A stretch of 64,000 nt of DNA from Pontibacter amylolyticus (GTDB taxonomy: Bacteria; Bacteroidota; Bacteroidia; Cytophagales; Hymenobacteraceae): NCBI RefSeq assembly GCF_014638845.1, contig NZ_BMFP01000003.1, positions 434,001-498,000 of the forward strand, in the 5' to 3' direction. Positions 57,418-64,000 of the stretch are shown piece by piece. How positions within the stretch are numbered: the first letter of the stretch is position 1; each line of letters starts with the position of its first letter. Made by a program: the position numbers and the translations under genes. A model generated the notes under the pieces. It did not search any database and was not told where the DNA came from. It saw only the letters and a list, made by a program, of their open reading frames with translations.

Positions 57418-59553
57418 ATGGATCACGATCACCAGCATCACCACAACAGCCAGAAGCACCAGGCCCAAAAGCAGCAGGATCGGCTAACCGAAAGGCTCGA
57501 GGAAAAGGCGCTGCACGGCCACGAGCAGGCCATGCATGAAGACACCAGCGGGCACCCACCGCACGACGAGCATGACCACAGCGGACACGGCCACGGCGAG
57601 CACGGTCACGACCATCACCGCATGATGATCGAGGACTTCAAGAAGCGTTTCTGGATCTCGCTCGCGCTGTCTATACCTGTCATCCTCCTCAGCCCGATGG
57701 TGCAGCACATCCTGGGCTTTACGCTGGATGTACCCTACAGTATGTACATCGCCTTCGTGCTCTCCTCCATCATCTATTTCTACGGTGGCTGGCCTTTCCT
57801 GACGGGTCTGGTTGAGGAGGTGAAGAAGGGTGCGCCGGGTATGATGACGCTGATAGGAGTGGCCATTACGGTGGCGTACCTTTACAGTTCTGCCATTGTG
57901 TTCGGTCTGGAGGGCATGGACTTCTTCTGGGAGTTGGCCACGCTAATCGTGATCATGCTGCTTGGACACTGGATCGAAATGAAATCGGTGTTGGGTGCCT
58001 CCAAGGCATTGGAACTGCTGGTGAGCATGATGCCTGCCGAAGCGATGCTGATCAGGGATGGGGAGACGGTGCGCGTACGAATCGAAGAGCTGCAGAAGGG
58101 CGATCTGATCCTGGTGAAGCCCGGAGAGAAAGTGCCCGCCGATGGTGTGGTGGAAGACGGCGAGAGCCACCTGAACGAGAGCATGCTCACCGGCGAGAGC
58201 AAGCCGGTCAAAAAGACGATAGACGACAAAGTGATCGGCGGCTCCGTGAACGGCAACGGTGCTCTCCGGGTAAGGGTGGAGCATACGGGTAAGGAGAGTT
58301 ACCTCAACAAGGTGATCAAACTGGTGCAGGATGCCCAGAAAACGAAATCGGATACGCAGCGACTGGCCGACCGCGCCGCCAAATGGCTGACCTACGTGGC
58401 ACTGACCGCCGGCTTCGGCACCTTTGCCGTGTGGCTTTTGCTGGGGCAGGACCTGGCTTTTGCGCTGGAGCGCATGGTGACGGTGATGGTGATTTCCTGT
58501 CCGCACGCGCTGGGGCTGGCTGTGCCGCTGGTAGTCGCTATTTCCACAGCAGTCTCAGCCAACAACGGCCTGCTCATCCGCAACCGCACCGCCTTCGAGA
58601 ACGCCCGCCTCATCACCACCGTCATCTTCGACAAGACCGGCACGCTCACCCAGGGCTCGCATGAAATCGCCGCTGTCGTGACCTTTGACAAGACTGTGGA
58701 CGAGCGTGAAATGCTGCGGCTGGCCGCTGCGGTGGAACAGAACTCGGAGCACTTTATCGCGCAGGGCATCCTTAGGAGAGTGAAAAAACAAGGTATAACC
58801 GTGCCTCCGGCGCAGTCCTTCAACTACCTGCCCGGCAAAGGGCTGGAAGGGATGGTCGAGGGCCGGGATGTGAAAGTGGTCGGCCCTAACTACCTCAGGG
58901 AATTCAACATACAGGTACCGGCCAGTGAGGCCGAGGAAGGTGTGGAAACGGTGGTCTATGTTTTGACAGACGAGCGCCCTGTCGGCTACATCACCATGCG
59001 CGACCAAATACGGGAGGAGTCGGCCGAGGCCATCCGGGTGCTAAAAGCGAACGGCATCAAGAACCTGCTGCTGACCGGCGACAATGAGCGGGTAGCCAAA
59101 AGCGTGAGCGACAAGCTGCAGATGGATGGCTTCCTGGCCAACGTGCTGCCCCACCAGAAACAGGAAAAGGTGAAGGAACTACAGGCCAAAGGTGAGTTTG
59201 TGGCCATGACGGGCGACGGCGTGAACGACGCCCCTGCCCTGGCGCAGGCCGACGTAGGTATAGCGGTAGGCTCCGGCACAGACGTAGCCGCCGAAACAGC
59301 CGACATCATCCTGGTCAACAGCAATCCTCAGGACATCGCCTCGCTCATACTCTTCGGCAAGGCCACCTACCGTAAAATGATTCAGAACCTGATCTGGGCC
59401 ACCGGCTATAACGTCATCGCGCTGCCTCTGGCCGCCGGCGTGCTTTACAACCAGGGCATCATGGTTTCGCCTGCCGTGGGTGCAGCTTTAATGAGTCTGA
59501 GCACCGTGATCGTGGCAATCAATGCGCAGTTGCTGCGCCGGCAGATCAGGTAG
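57418..59553 (+). CDS. copB: CopB-type copper-exporting P1B ATPase
   Basis: 711 residues. The N-terminus is His-rich with 'DHDHQHHH' and 'EHGHDHH' (soft-metal or Cu binding) rather than the CXXC heavy-metal-associated domain of CopA. It has eight predicted TM helices. The TM6 motif is CPH (Cys361-Pro-His), the P1B-3 signature for Cu2+/Ag+ export, and not CPC. The phosphorylation site is DKTGT (Asp405), with 'LTGES' and 'MTGDGVNDAPALAQADVG' in the actuator and hinge. Loop 'LLTGDNERVAKSVSD' is the family-typical nucleotide region. It probably exports Cu2+ or Cu+ to the periplasm, with the downstream Met-rich lipoprotein as likely partner. Confidence 0.93.
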   Translation: MDHDHQHHHNSQKHQAQKQQDRLTERLEEKALHGHEQAMHEDTSGHPPHDEHDHSGHGHGEHGHDHHRMMIEDFKKRFWISLALSIPVILLSPMVQHILGFTLDVPYSMYIAFVLSSIIYFYGGWPFLTGLVEEVKKGAPGMMTLIGVAITVAYLYSSAIVFGLEGMDFFWELATLIVIMLLGHWIEMKSVLGASKALELLVSMMPAEAMLIRDGETVRVRIEELQKGDLILVKPGEKVPADGVVEDGESHLNESMLTGESKPVKKTIDDKVIGGSVNGNGALRVRVEHTGKESYLNKVIKLVQDAQKTKSDTQRLADRAAKWLTYVALTAGFGTFAVWLLLGQDLAFALERMVTVMVISCPHALGLAVPLVVAISTAVSANNGLLIRNRTAFENARLITTVIFDKTGTLTQGSHEIAAVVTFDKTVDEREMLRLAAAVEQNSEHFIAQGILRRVKKQGITVPPAQSFNYLPGKGLEGMVEGRDVKVVGPNYLREFNIQVPASEAEEGVETVVYVLTDERPVGYITMRDQIREESAEAIRVLKANGIKNLLLTGDNERVAKSVSDKLQMDGFLANVLPHQKQEKVKELQAKGEFVAMTGDGVNDAPALAQADVGIAVGSGTDVAAETADIILVNSNPQDIASLILFGKATYRKMIQNLIWATGYNVIALPLAAGVLYNQGIMVSPAVGAALMSLSTVIVAINAQLLRRQIR

Positions 59554-59596
59554 CAGCAGAAGTGAACGCTCTCGTATAAACAAAGAAAATAGAACC

Positions 59597-60046
59597 ATGA
59601 AGAAAACCTTACTCCCGCTCCTATCACTTGTGCTGCTCTGCGTGAGTGGCTGCCAGCAGTCTGACAACGTGCAGGAAATGCTGCGCGACGAGGCCGAACG
59701 CCAGCAGGTATACAGCACCATTCTGGAAGATGAGCAGATGCGCAGCGAACTGATGGCGGTGATGCGCGACCAGAACATGGGTGCCGGCATGATGCGCGGC
59801 GGCATGATGCAAGGCGGTATGATAGGCGATACCTCCGGCATGGTCAACCTGCACCGCCAGCAGGTGCAGCAGCATATGAAACAGATGATGACCCTGTGCG
59901 ACTCGGACACGGTTGCCTGCAACGAGATGGCCCGCCTGATGCTGCAGCACCCGGGTATGATGAACAGTATGATGCGGCGCATGCAACAGCGTGGTATGAT
60001 GGATAGCACCCACCTGAACCGGATGCGACGGGGAATGAACCGCTAG
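59597..60046 (+). CDS. Met- and Gln-rich lipoprotein, probable copper-binding partner
   Basis: 149 residues from ATG 59597, with a lipoprotein signal ('LCVSGC', Cys19). The mature part is extremely methionine-rich ('MMRGGMMQGGMIGDTSGM', 'QHMKQMMTLCDSD', 'MARLMLQHPGMMNSMMRRM') with two Cys and several His. Clustered Met-Met and Met-X-X-Met are typical of periplasmic Cu+ carriers. It follows copB by 43 bases. The predicted role, binding copper outside the cytoplasm, is inferred from composition and context; no fold is recognised. Confidence 0.85.
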   Translation: MKKTLLPLLSLVLLCVSGCQQSDNVQEMLRDEAERQQVYSTILEDEQMRSELMAVMRDQNMGAGMMRGGMMQGGMIGDTSGMVNLHRQQVQQHMKQMMTLCDSDTVACNEMARLMLQHPGMMNSMMRRMQQRGMMDSTHLNRMRRGMNR

Positions 60047-60120
60047 CGCCTGTCTGCCGTTCTGAGAAGCTGTAGGCTATACCTGAAAAAAATTCCGGTA
60101 TTTATTTTGATGTGCAACTA

Positions 60121-60144
60121 ATTGATCGTAATTTTACGATCAAT
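60121..60144 (+). promoter_or_regulatory. ArsR-type operator upstream of arsR
   Basis: A perfect 11-2-11 inverted repeat with arms ATTGATCGTAA and TTACGATCAAT ends 11 bases before the arsR start codon. This matches the dyad typical of ArsR/SmtB repressors and suggests autoregulation. Confidence 0.8.
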
Positions 60145-60155
60145 AAATTTTACTC

Positions 60156-60488
60156 ATGGAACTTACTAAGACAGCGCAATTTACTGACGAGGATATCCTG
60201 ATGGCCCGCTATGCCAAGGCCTTGGGGCATCCGGCCCGCATTGCCATTCTGCGTGTGCTGCTGGAGCGCAAGGCCTGCATCTGCGGCGACATCGTGGATG
60301 AACTGCCCCTGTCGCAGTCGACGGTATCGCAGCACCTGAAAGAGTTGAAGGACGTGGGCCTGATTCAGGGGGACATTGATGGCAAGAAGGTGTGCTACTG
60401 CATCAACGAGCAGGTATGGAAACAGGCGCAGGAAACCTTGGGCGCGTTATTCCAACGCTATACCTCATGTGACAGCAGTTGCTGCTAA
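60156..60488 (+). CDS. arsR: ArsR/SmtB family metalloregulatory repressor
   Basis: A 110-residue winged-helix repressor. The recognition helix is '[21 protein letters not shown]' and the metal site is in the preceding helix, '[14 protein letters not shown]' (CxC at about 45-47, the ArsR type-1 As(III) position), with extra cysteines at the C-terminus ('YTSCDSSCC'). The operator overlapping its promoter region shows autoregulation. It precedes the arsenite methyltransferase gene, whose leader carries a similar inverted repeat, so it probably represses both until arsenite binds. Confidence 0.93.
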   Translation: MELTKTAQFTDEDILMARYAKALGHPARIAILRVLLERKACICGDIVDELPLSQSTVSQHLKELKDVGLIQGDIDGKKVCYCINEQVWKQAQETLGALFQRYTSCDSSCC

Positions 60489-60503
60489 AAAAATTTACCT
60501 TAA

Positions 60504-60524
60504 TTTATCGTAATTTACCGATAT
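60504..60524 (+). promoter_or_regulatory. Second ArsR-like operator, before arsM
   Basis: TATCGTAA TT TACCGATA, an imperfect dyad similar to the one at 60121, lies 18 bases before the arsM start. Confidence 0.6.
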
Positions 60525-60541
60525 ATAAAATCCATCGCTAT

Positions 60542-61387
60542 ATGAACAAGGCAGAAGAACTTAAGAAAATAGTGCGCGACAAGTACAGCGAGATCGCGCT
60601 GCAAAGCAAAGAGCAGAACGAGGCCTCCTGCTGCGGGGCCACTGGCTGCGGCACTGTAGACTACGCCATCTTTGCGGACAACTACACGGAGCTGGAAGGC
60701 TACAATCCGGATGCGGACCTCGGGCTTGGCTGTGGCGTACCGACCGAATTCGCCCAGATCAAAAAAAGCGATACAGTAGTAGACCTGGGCTCCGGCGCCG
60801 GCAACGACTGCTTTGTGGCCCGCGCCCTGGTTGGCGAAAACGGCAAGGTGATCGGCGTGGACATGACCGAGGCCATGATTGCCAAGGCCCGCGAGAATGC
60901 CGACAAGCTGGGATTCAACAACGTGGAGTTCCGACAGGGTGAGATCGAAGCGCTGCCGATCGCGGCCAACCGTGCCGATGTGGTGATCAGCAACTGCGTG
61001 CTCAACCTGGTGCCGGATAAGCGACAGGCTTTTGCCGAGACCTTCCGTGTGCTCAAGCCGGGCGGTCACTTCAGCATTTCGGATGTGGTGCTGGTGGGCG
61101 ATCTGCCGGAGGGCATTGTGCAGGCCAGCGAGATGTATGCCGGCTGCGTGTCAGGTGCCATTCAGAAAGACGAATACCTGCAGATCATCCGGGAAGTAGG
61201 CTTTGAAAACATCACGGTGCAGAAGGAGAAAGTGATCCAGGTGCCGGACGAGATACTGCAGGACTACCTGGACGCGGAAGGTATAAAGGCCTTCAGAGAA
61301 AGTAACACGGGTATCTACAGCATCACGGTATACGGCAGCAAGCCCATCGAAAACCTGGCCTGTGCGCCGGGAAGCGGTTGCTGCTAA
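60542..61387 (+). CDS. arsM: Arsenite S-adenosylmethionine methyltransferase
   Basis: 281 residues from ATG 60542. The Rossmann SAM site is 'VVDLGSGAGND' (motif I near 80-89) with 'IGVDMTEAM' following. The three cysteines that bind As(III) in characterised ArsM proteins are present: Cys64 ('GLGCGVP'), Cys152 ('SNCVLN') and Cys202 ('YAGCVSG'). Extra cysteines near the N-terminus ('ASCCGATGCG') and at the C-terminus ('GSGCC') are usual in this group. It methylates arsenite to less harmful volatile or exportable forms. It follows arsR and shares a likely ArsR operator; a strong terminator ends the unit. No arsenite efflux gene is present here. Confidence 0.94.
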   Translation: MNKAEELKKIVRDKYSEIALQSKEQNEASCCGATGCGTVDYAIFADNYTELEGYNPDADLGLGCGVPTEFAQIKKSDTVVDLGSGAGNDCFVARALVGENGKVIGVDMTEAMIAKARENADKLGFNNVEFRQGEIEALPIAANRADVVISNCVLNLVPDKRQAFAETFRVLKPGGHFSISDVVLVGDLPEGIVQASEMYAGCVSGAIQKDEYLQIIREVGFENITVQKEKVIQVPDEILQDYLDAEGIKAFRESNTGIYSITVYGSKPIENLACAPGSGCC

Positions 61388-61411
61388 GAAGCACGTAGGT
61401 ATACAATAGAG

Positions 61412-61458
61412 ACCGGGAGTAGCCAACATTTGCTGTTGGCTACTCCCGGTATGTTTTT
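61412..61458 (+). terminator. Strong rho-independent terminator after arsM
   Basis: Perfect 16-base arms ACCGGGAGTAGCCAAC and GTTGGCTACTCCCGGT with a 7-base loop, then ATGTTTTT. Confidence 0.88.
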
Positions 61459-61471
61459 GCTATACTTGCTA

Positions 61472-62071
61472 TCAGGGCGCGGCCGACAGCGTGGACACGA
61501 TCAGGATGATCAGACCGAGTTGTATGCCGGCTCCAATGCCTACACCTGCCAGGGCCTTACCACGCTTCTTGCGGGCAGCCTGCTCTTTATACCCTTTCAG
61601 GTAATCCTGGTCCTCCAGCAAACGAATATCGGGAACATGCTCCGGCTTCACTTTTGGAGGCGTAGCTCCAATAACCAGACTACCGGCCAACCCGAGCGGA
61701 AACATGACCATCGAACTGGCCGCTGAACCCCACATGGCGCCATTGCCTTTGTAGTACTGCTTCGCATCTTCTTTGCCCAGCGCATACAGTTGATCGGGTG
61801 TCATATCTTGCGCCATACCTGACATACTATCTGGCTGCTGCTCAAAAACCTCTTTCGTCCCGTTCTCAAACTTCACCATAAACACCTCGGCTTTTGGCAT
61901 CCGCCACGTTATACCTTGCAGGGAGTCGGGGTGCTTGTAAAGGATTTCGTGTAGCGTTATTTCCAGAACACGGGACGGTATTTCCTCCCCTGTCTTCTTT
62001 ATGATCGTATCCTGCGCCAGCAGCAAATGCTGCAGGCCGAAAAATAGCAGCAGTAGTAAAGCTCTTTTCAT
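61472..62071 (-). CDS. Hypothetical secreted protein with N-terminal D-x-I-I-K repeat-type domain
   Basis: 199 residues with a signal peptide ('LQHLLLAQD'). The first 50 mature residues ('DTIIKKTGEEIPSRVLEITLHEILYKHPD...EVFMVKFENGTKEVF') match those of the next gene upstream (62090-62806), so the two share a domain. After that come a 'GMAQDMTPDQLYALGKEDAKQYYKG' helix and a hydrophobic tail with two TM-like stretches ('WGSAASSMVMFPLGLAGSLVIG', 'GVGIGAGIQLGLIILIV'). Function unknown. Confidence 0.8.
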   Translation of the reverse strand: MKRALLLLLFFGLQHLLLAQDTIIKKTGEEIPSRVLEITLHEILYKHPDSLQGITWRMPKAEVFMVKFENGTKEVFEQQPDSMSGMAQDMTPDQLYALGKEDAKQYYKGNGAMWGSAASSMVMFPLGLAGSLVIGATPPKVKPEHVPDIRLLEDQDYLKGYKEQAARKKRGKALAGVGIGAGIQLGLIILIVSTLSAAP

Positions 62072-62089
62072 GTCTTTAAAGTTTAAAGA

Positions 62090-62806
62090 TTAGTATTTGC
62101 GGGAGTTAAATCCGAAGAGCAGACTGAAGCGCGCACCGTCTTTGGATGGTGCCACGGCAAAATTGACGGGGAAGTTCACCCCCTGGCTTTGGAAATTGGT
62201 ACCTACCGCCAACACTAAGCCTGCACCTCCGAGCGACACGTTCGGCCCGACGCCAAACTCAAGCCCCTTCGCCCCTCTTATACCTACCAGCGCACTCAGG
62301 CTCGGCAGAAACTTCCCTTGCTCTAAGCCACCAATCAGCGGCACAAACTCAAACAGTCCGGAAGTGCCGTTTTCGAGCGTGAACACCCGCGTCTCGAACT
62401 GCCACCCAAACTGGGTCATCAGGGCGCTCACATTCGTGTCGTAGTCACTTTTGATGTGGTCGCGGTAGTTCTGGCTCAGTACCGTAAAGCCCAATCGGGG
62501 GCCGGACAGTTTCAGGCTCTGCTGTTGGTTGTTTGGTCTGGCATATACTGGTTGCTGCGCGGCCGGGCGCATCTCGTTCATCGTCACCTTGGTGCCGTTC
62601 TCATACTTGATCATAAAAACGTCCGCTTTCGCAATGGAAATGACGGGCCCCTCGAGGTTGTCGAAGCGCTTGTACTTGACCTCCTGCAGGTTGATCTCCA
62701 GCACTTTGACTTCCACCTCGTCGCCGTTTCGTTTGATGAGGATATCCTGCGCCTGGCCAGCAAAATAAACGAGGCAGGCAAAGATGGTGAGCAATAAATT
62801 TTTCAT
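62090..62806 (-). CDS. Hypothetical secreted/outer-membrane-like protein sharing a domain with its neighbour
   Basis: 238 residues with a signal peptide (to 'FAGQAQD'). The start 'DILIKRNGDEVEVKVLEINLQEVKYKRFDN...DVFMIKYENGTKV' is homologous to the 61472 protein. The remainder ('GPRLGFTVLSQNYRDHIKSDYDTNVSALMTQFGWQFETRVF') looks like an outer-membrane beta-barrel ending 'FSLLFGFNSRKY' with an aromatic C-terminus. It lies 18 bases upstream of its neighbour, so both are probably co-transcribed. Function unknown. Confidence 0.8.
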   Translation of the reverse strand: MKNLLLTIFACLVYFAGQAQDILIKRNGDEVEVKVLEINLQEVKYKRFDNLEGPVISIAKADVFMIKYENGTKVTMNEMRPAAQQPVYARPNNQQQSLKLSGPRLGFTVLSQNYRDHIKSDYDTNVSALMTQFGWQFETRVFTLENGTSGLFEFVPLIGGLEQGKFLPSLSALVGIRGAKGLEFGVGPNVSLGGAGLVLAVGTNFQSQGVNFPVNFAVAPSKDGARFSLLFGFNSRKY

Positions 62807-63090
62807 GGTCGATGTGTGTAAGGTGTATGTTTATTTCCTTTTTATATTAGATCAAACTTACATCACACCGACAGGTATAGAAAGCCAGCAAAACGATTTT
62901 CAGGACTTTTAGAAATTAATTTAATTAAGTGTATATAATTAATTTACAACGTCTTATATTGTAGGTATAGGACTTCTAAGATTTTAAATAATCTTATAAA
63001 TCTCATAAAATGGATTGCTACCCCTTTACCTGATGTGATTCGAATCCCTAACCAGAGTACCTTACACAAACACCTTTTTGCTGAAACCCG

Positions 63091-64000
63091 ATGGATGATC
63101 TCAAAATAACGCTGGAAACGCTCGGTGAGGAAGACCGTCGGGAGCTTGGCATCTTCATTCAGCGGCAGAAAAAGAAGAAGAGCCGCAAGGATCTGACGCT
63201 TTACAAACTTCTGCTGCAGGAGAAGCAGTACACCCCGGAGCAACTGATCGCGCGTCTATACCCGGAGGACCCGAACCCGGTGGCTTACTACGCGCTCCGC
63301 AAACGGCTCACCCGCCACCTCACCGACTTCATCATGCTCAAACGGATGGAGGAGGACAGTACGGCGGCCTCCTCCATTATGGGCCTGCTTTCGCTGGCCC
63401 GTTACCTGTTCGATGCACGGGTAGAGCGCCTGGCCTGGCACTACCTGAACAAAGCCGAAAAGCTTGCAGCCACCAACGAGCAGTATGACCTGCTTAACAC
63501 CATTTACAACTTACAGATTGAGAAAGCAGACAGTGCGTATGCCGGAAATCTGGAAGAGATCATAACCAGGCGAAATGAGAACAAACTGGCTGCTGACGAA
63601 GTGGAACGGGCTAACATTGCCAGCAGCCTCATCAGCCAGCGCCTGCAGGCGGTCCGGCGTCAGGGCAGCGACCTGCACTTTGACCGGATCATACAAGATG
63701 TGCTCAGCAGTTACAACCTGACCGAGGCTGTGAGCAAACGTCCGCAGTTATTATACAAGCTGATGTCCATTGCCCGGAGCGCCGTGCTGGCCCGCAAGGA
63801 TTTTCTGACCTTTGAGCCCTACATCATCAGCCAGTACCAGGAAACGGAACAGAAATACGGCTTCATCAAAGCCCATCAGTATTACAAACTCAGCCTCCTC
63901 TACATGATCGCGCACGTGCTGTACCGGAACAAGAAGTTCGTGGAGTCGATCCACTACCTGGCCCTCCTGCACAACAGCATGAGCGGCGACGGCAAAAATC
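63091..64000 (+). CDS. Large unknown helical protein (3' end beyond window)
   Basis: The frame from ATG 63091 is open to the window edge (303 codons plus one base). There is no signal peptide. The sequence is mostly helical and charged, with a basic early stretch (RQKKKKSRK) and repeated 'LLxxLARYLFD', 'YDLLNTIYNLQIEKA' and 'YYKLSLLYMIAHVLYRN' segments reminiscent of TPR-like helical repeats. No family is recognised. The 284-base region before it (62807-63090) is AT-rich and contains AGGTATAG motifs but no gene. Confidence 0.8.
   Translation, partial: MDDLKITLETLGEEDRRELGIFIQRQKKKKSRKDLTLYKLLLQEKQYTPEQLIARLYPEDPNPVAYYALRKRLTRHLTDFIMLKRMEEDSTAASSIMGLLSLARYLFDARVERLAWHYLNKAEKLAATNEQYDLLNTIYNLQIEKADSAYAGNLEEIITRRNENKLAADEVERANIASSLISQRLQAVRRQGSDLHFDRIIQDVLSSYNLTEAVSKRPQLLYKLMSIARSAVLARKDFLTFEPYIISQYQETEQKYGFIKAHQYYKLSLLYMIAHVLYRNKKFVESIHYLALLHNSMSGDGKN

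Overview
The window reads as chromosomal DNA of a Bacteroidota bacterium, most likely order Cytophagales and close to Pontibacter/Hymenobacteraceae (inference). Evidence: few purine-rich Shine-Dalgarno sequences, promoters with a TAnnTTTG -7 box, moderately high GC with strong third-position GC, and typical families of that phylum (DUF3570/DUF4266 with ApbE, DUF2911, a CzcA-TolC fusion, MBL-rhodanese persulfide enzymes, a CopB-type ATPase). No rRNA, tRNA, CRISPR array or intact transposase gene was seen. About 60 protein genes are supported.

Layout. 1-2560: secreted SGNH esterase with Ig-like repeats, cut by the window edge. 2793-3671: patatin phospholipase. 3719-7875 (minus): envelope glycosylation operon of sugar epimerase, GT2 polyprenyl-phosphate transferase, tandem LAB_N membrane protein and GT39 transferase. 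8203-18393 (plus): metal and ion homeostasis (CzcA-TolC fusion, CzcB-like adaptor, ferritin-VIT iron transporter, PAP2 phosphatase, Ca-type P-ATPase). 18436-21444 (minus): thioredoxin, ApbE flavin transferase, DUF4266 lipoprotein and DUF3570 barrel, probably an extracytoplasmic redox module. 21661-32797 (plus): sulfur module of USP, two MBL-rhodanese persulfide dioxygenase-like proteins, a Crp/Fnr regulator, TauE/SafE exporter, rhodanese, two YeeE/YedE proteins, MFS carrier, DoxX-DsrE fusion and TlpA thioredoxin. 32907-43579: mixed membrane genes (sterol desaturase-like, VIT, TatA, DedA, dicarboxylate symporter, small multidrug exporter-like, Na/Ca exchanger, cardiolipin synthase, DUF937-OmpA). 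43772-52062: repeat-rich accessory stretch around a type IIL (MmeI-like) restriction-modification gene. 52063-56911: small hypothetical genes, PRC-barrel protein, sugar dehydrogenase lipoprotein, DUF2911 lipoprotein. 57102-61387: copper/arsenic block (CopB ATPase, Met-rich lipoprotein, ArsR, ArsM). 61472-64000: two related secreted proteins and the start of a large unknown protein.

The most coherent new observation is a regulon in the sulfur module. Five promoters (for USP, both MBL-rhodanese genes, TauE/SafE and the rhodanese) carry a 14-bp palindrome of the form GTGACnnnnGTCAC. In all five the palindrome ends exactly 30 bases before the last base of the TAnnTTTG box. That is the geometry of class II activation by a Crp/Fnr protein, and such a regulator, with two cysteines in its sensor domain, is encoded in the middle of the cluster. 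A second striking feature is extreme over-representation of AGGTATA/TATACCT on both strands, in genes and between them. The repeat-rich zone adds MITE-like elements with shared terminal inverted repeats and an 18-base sequence embedded in five different contexts.
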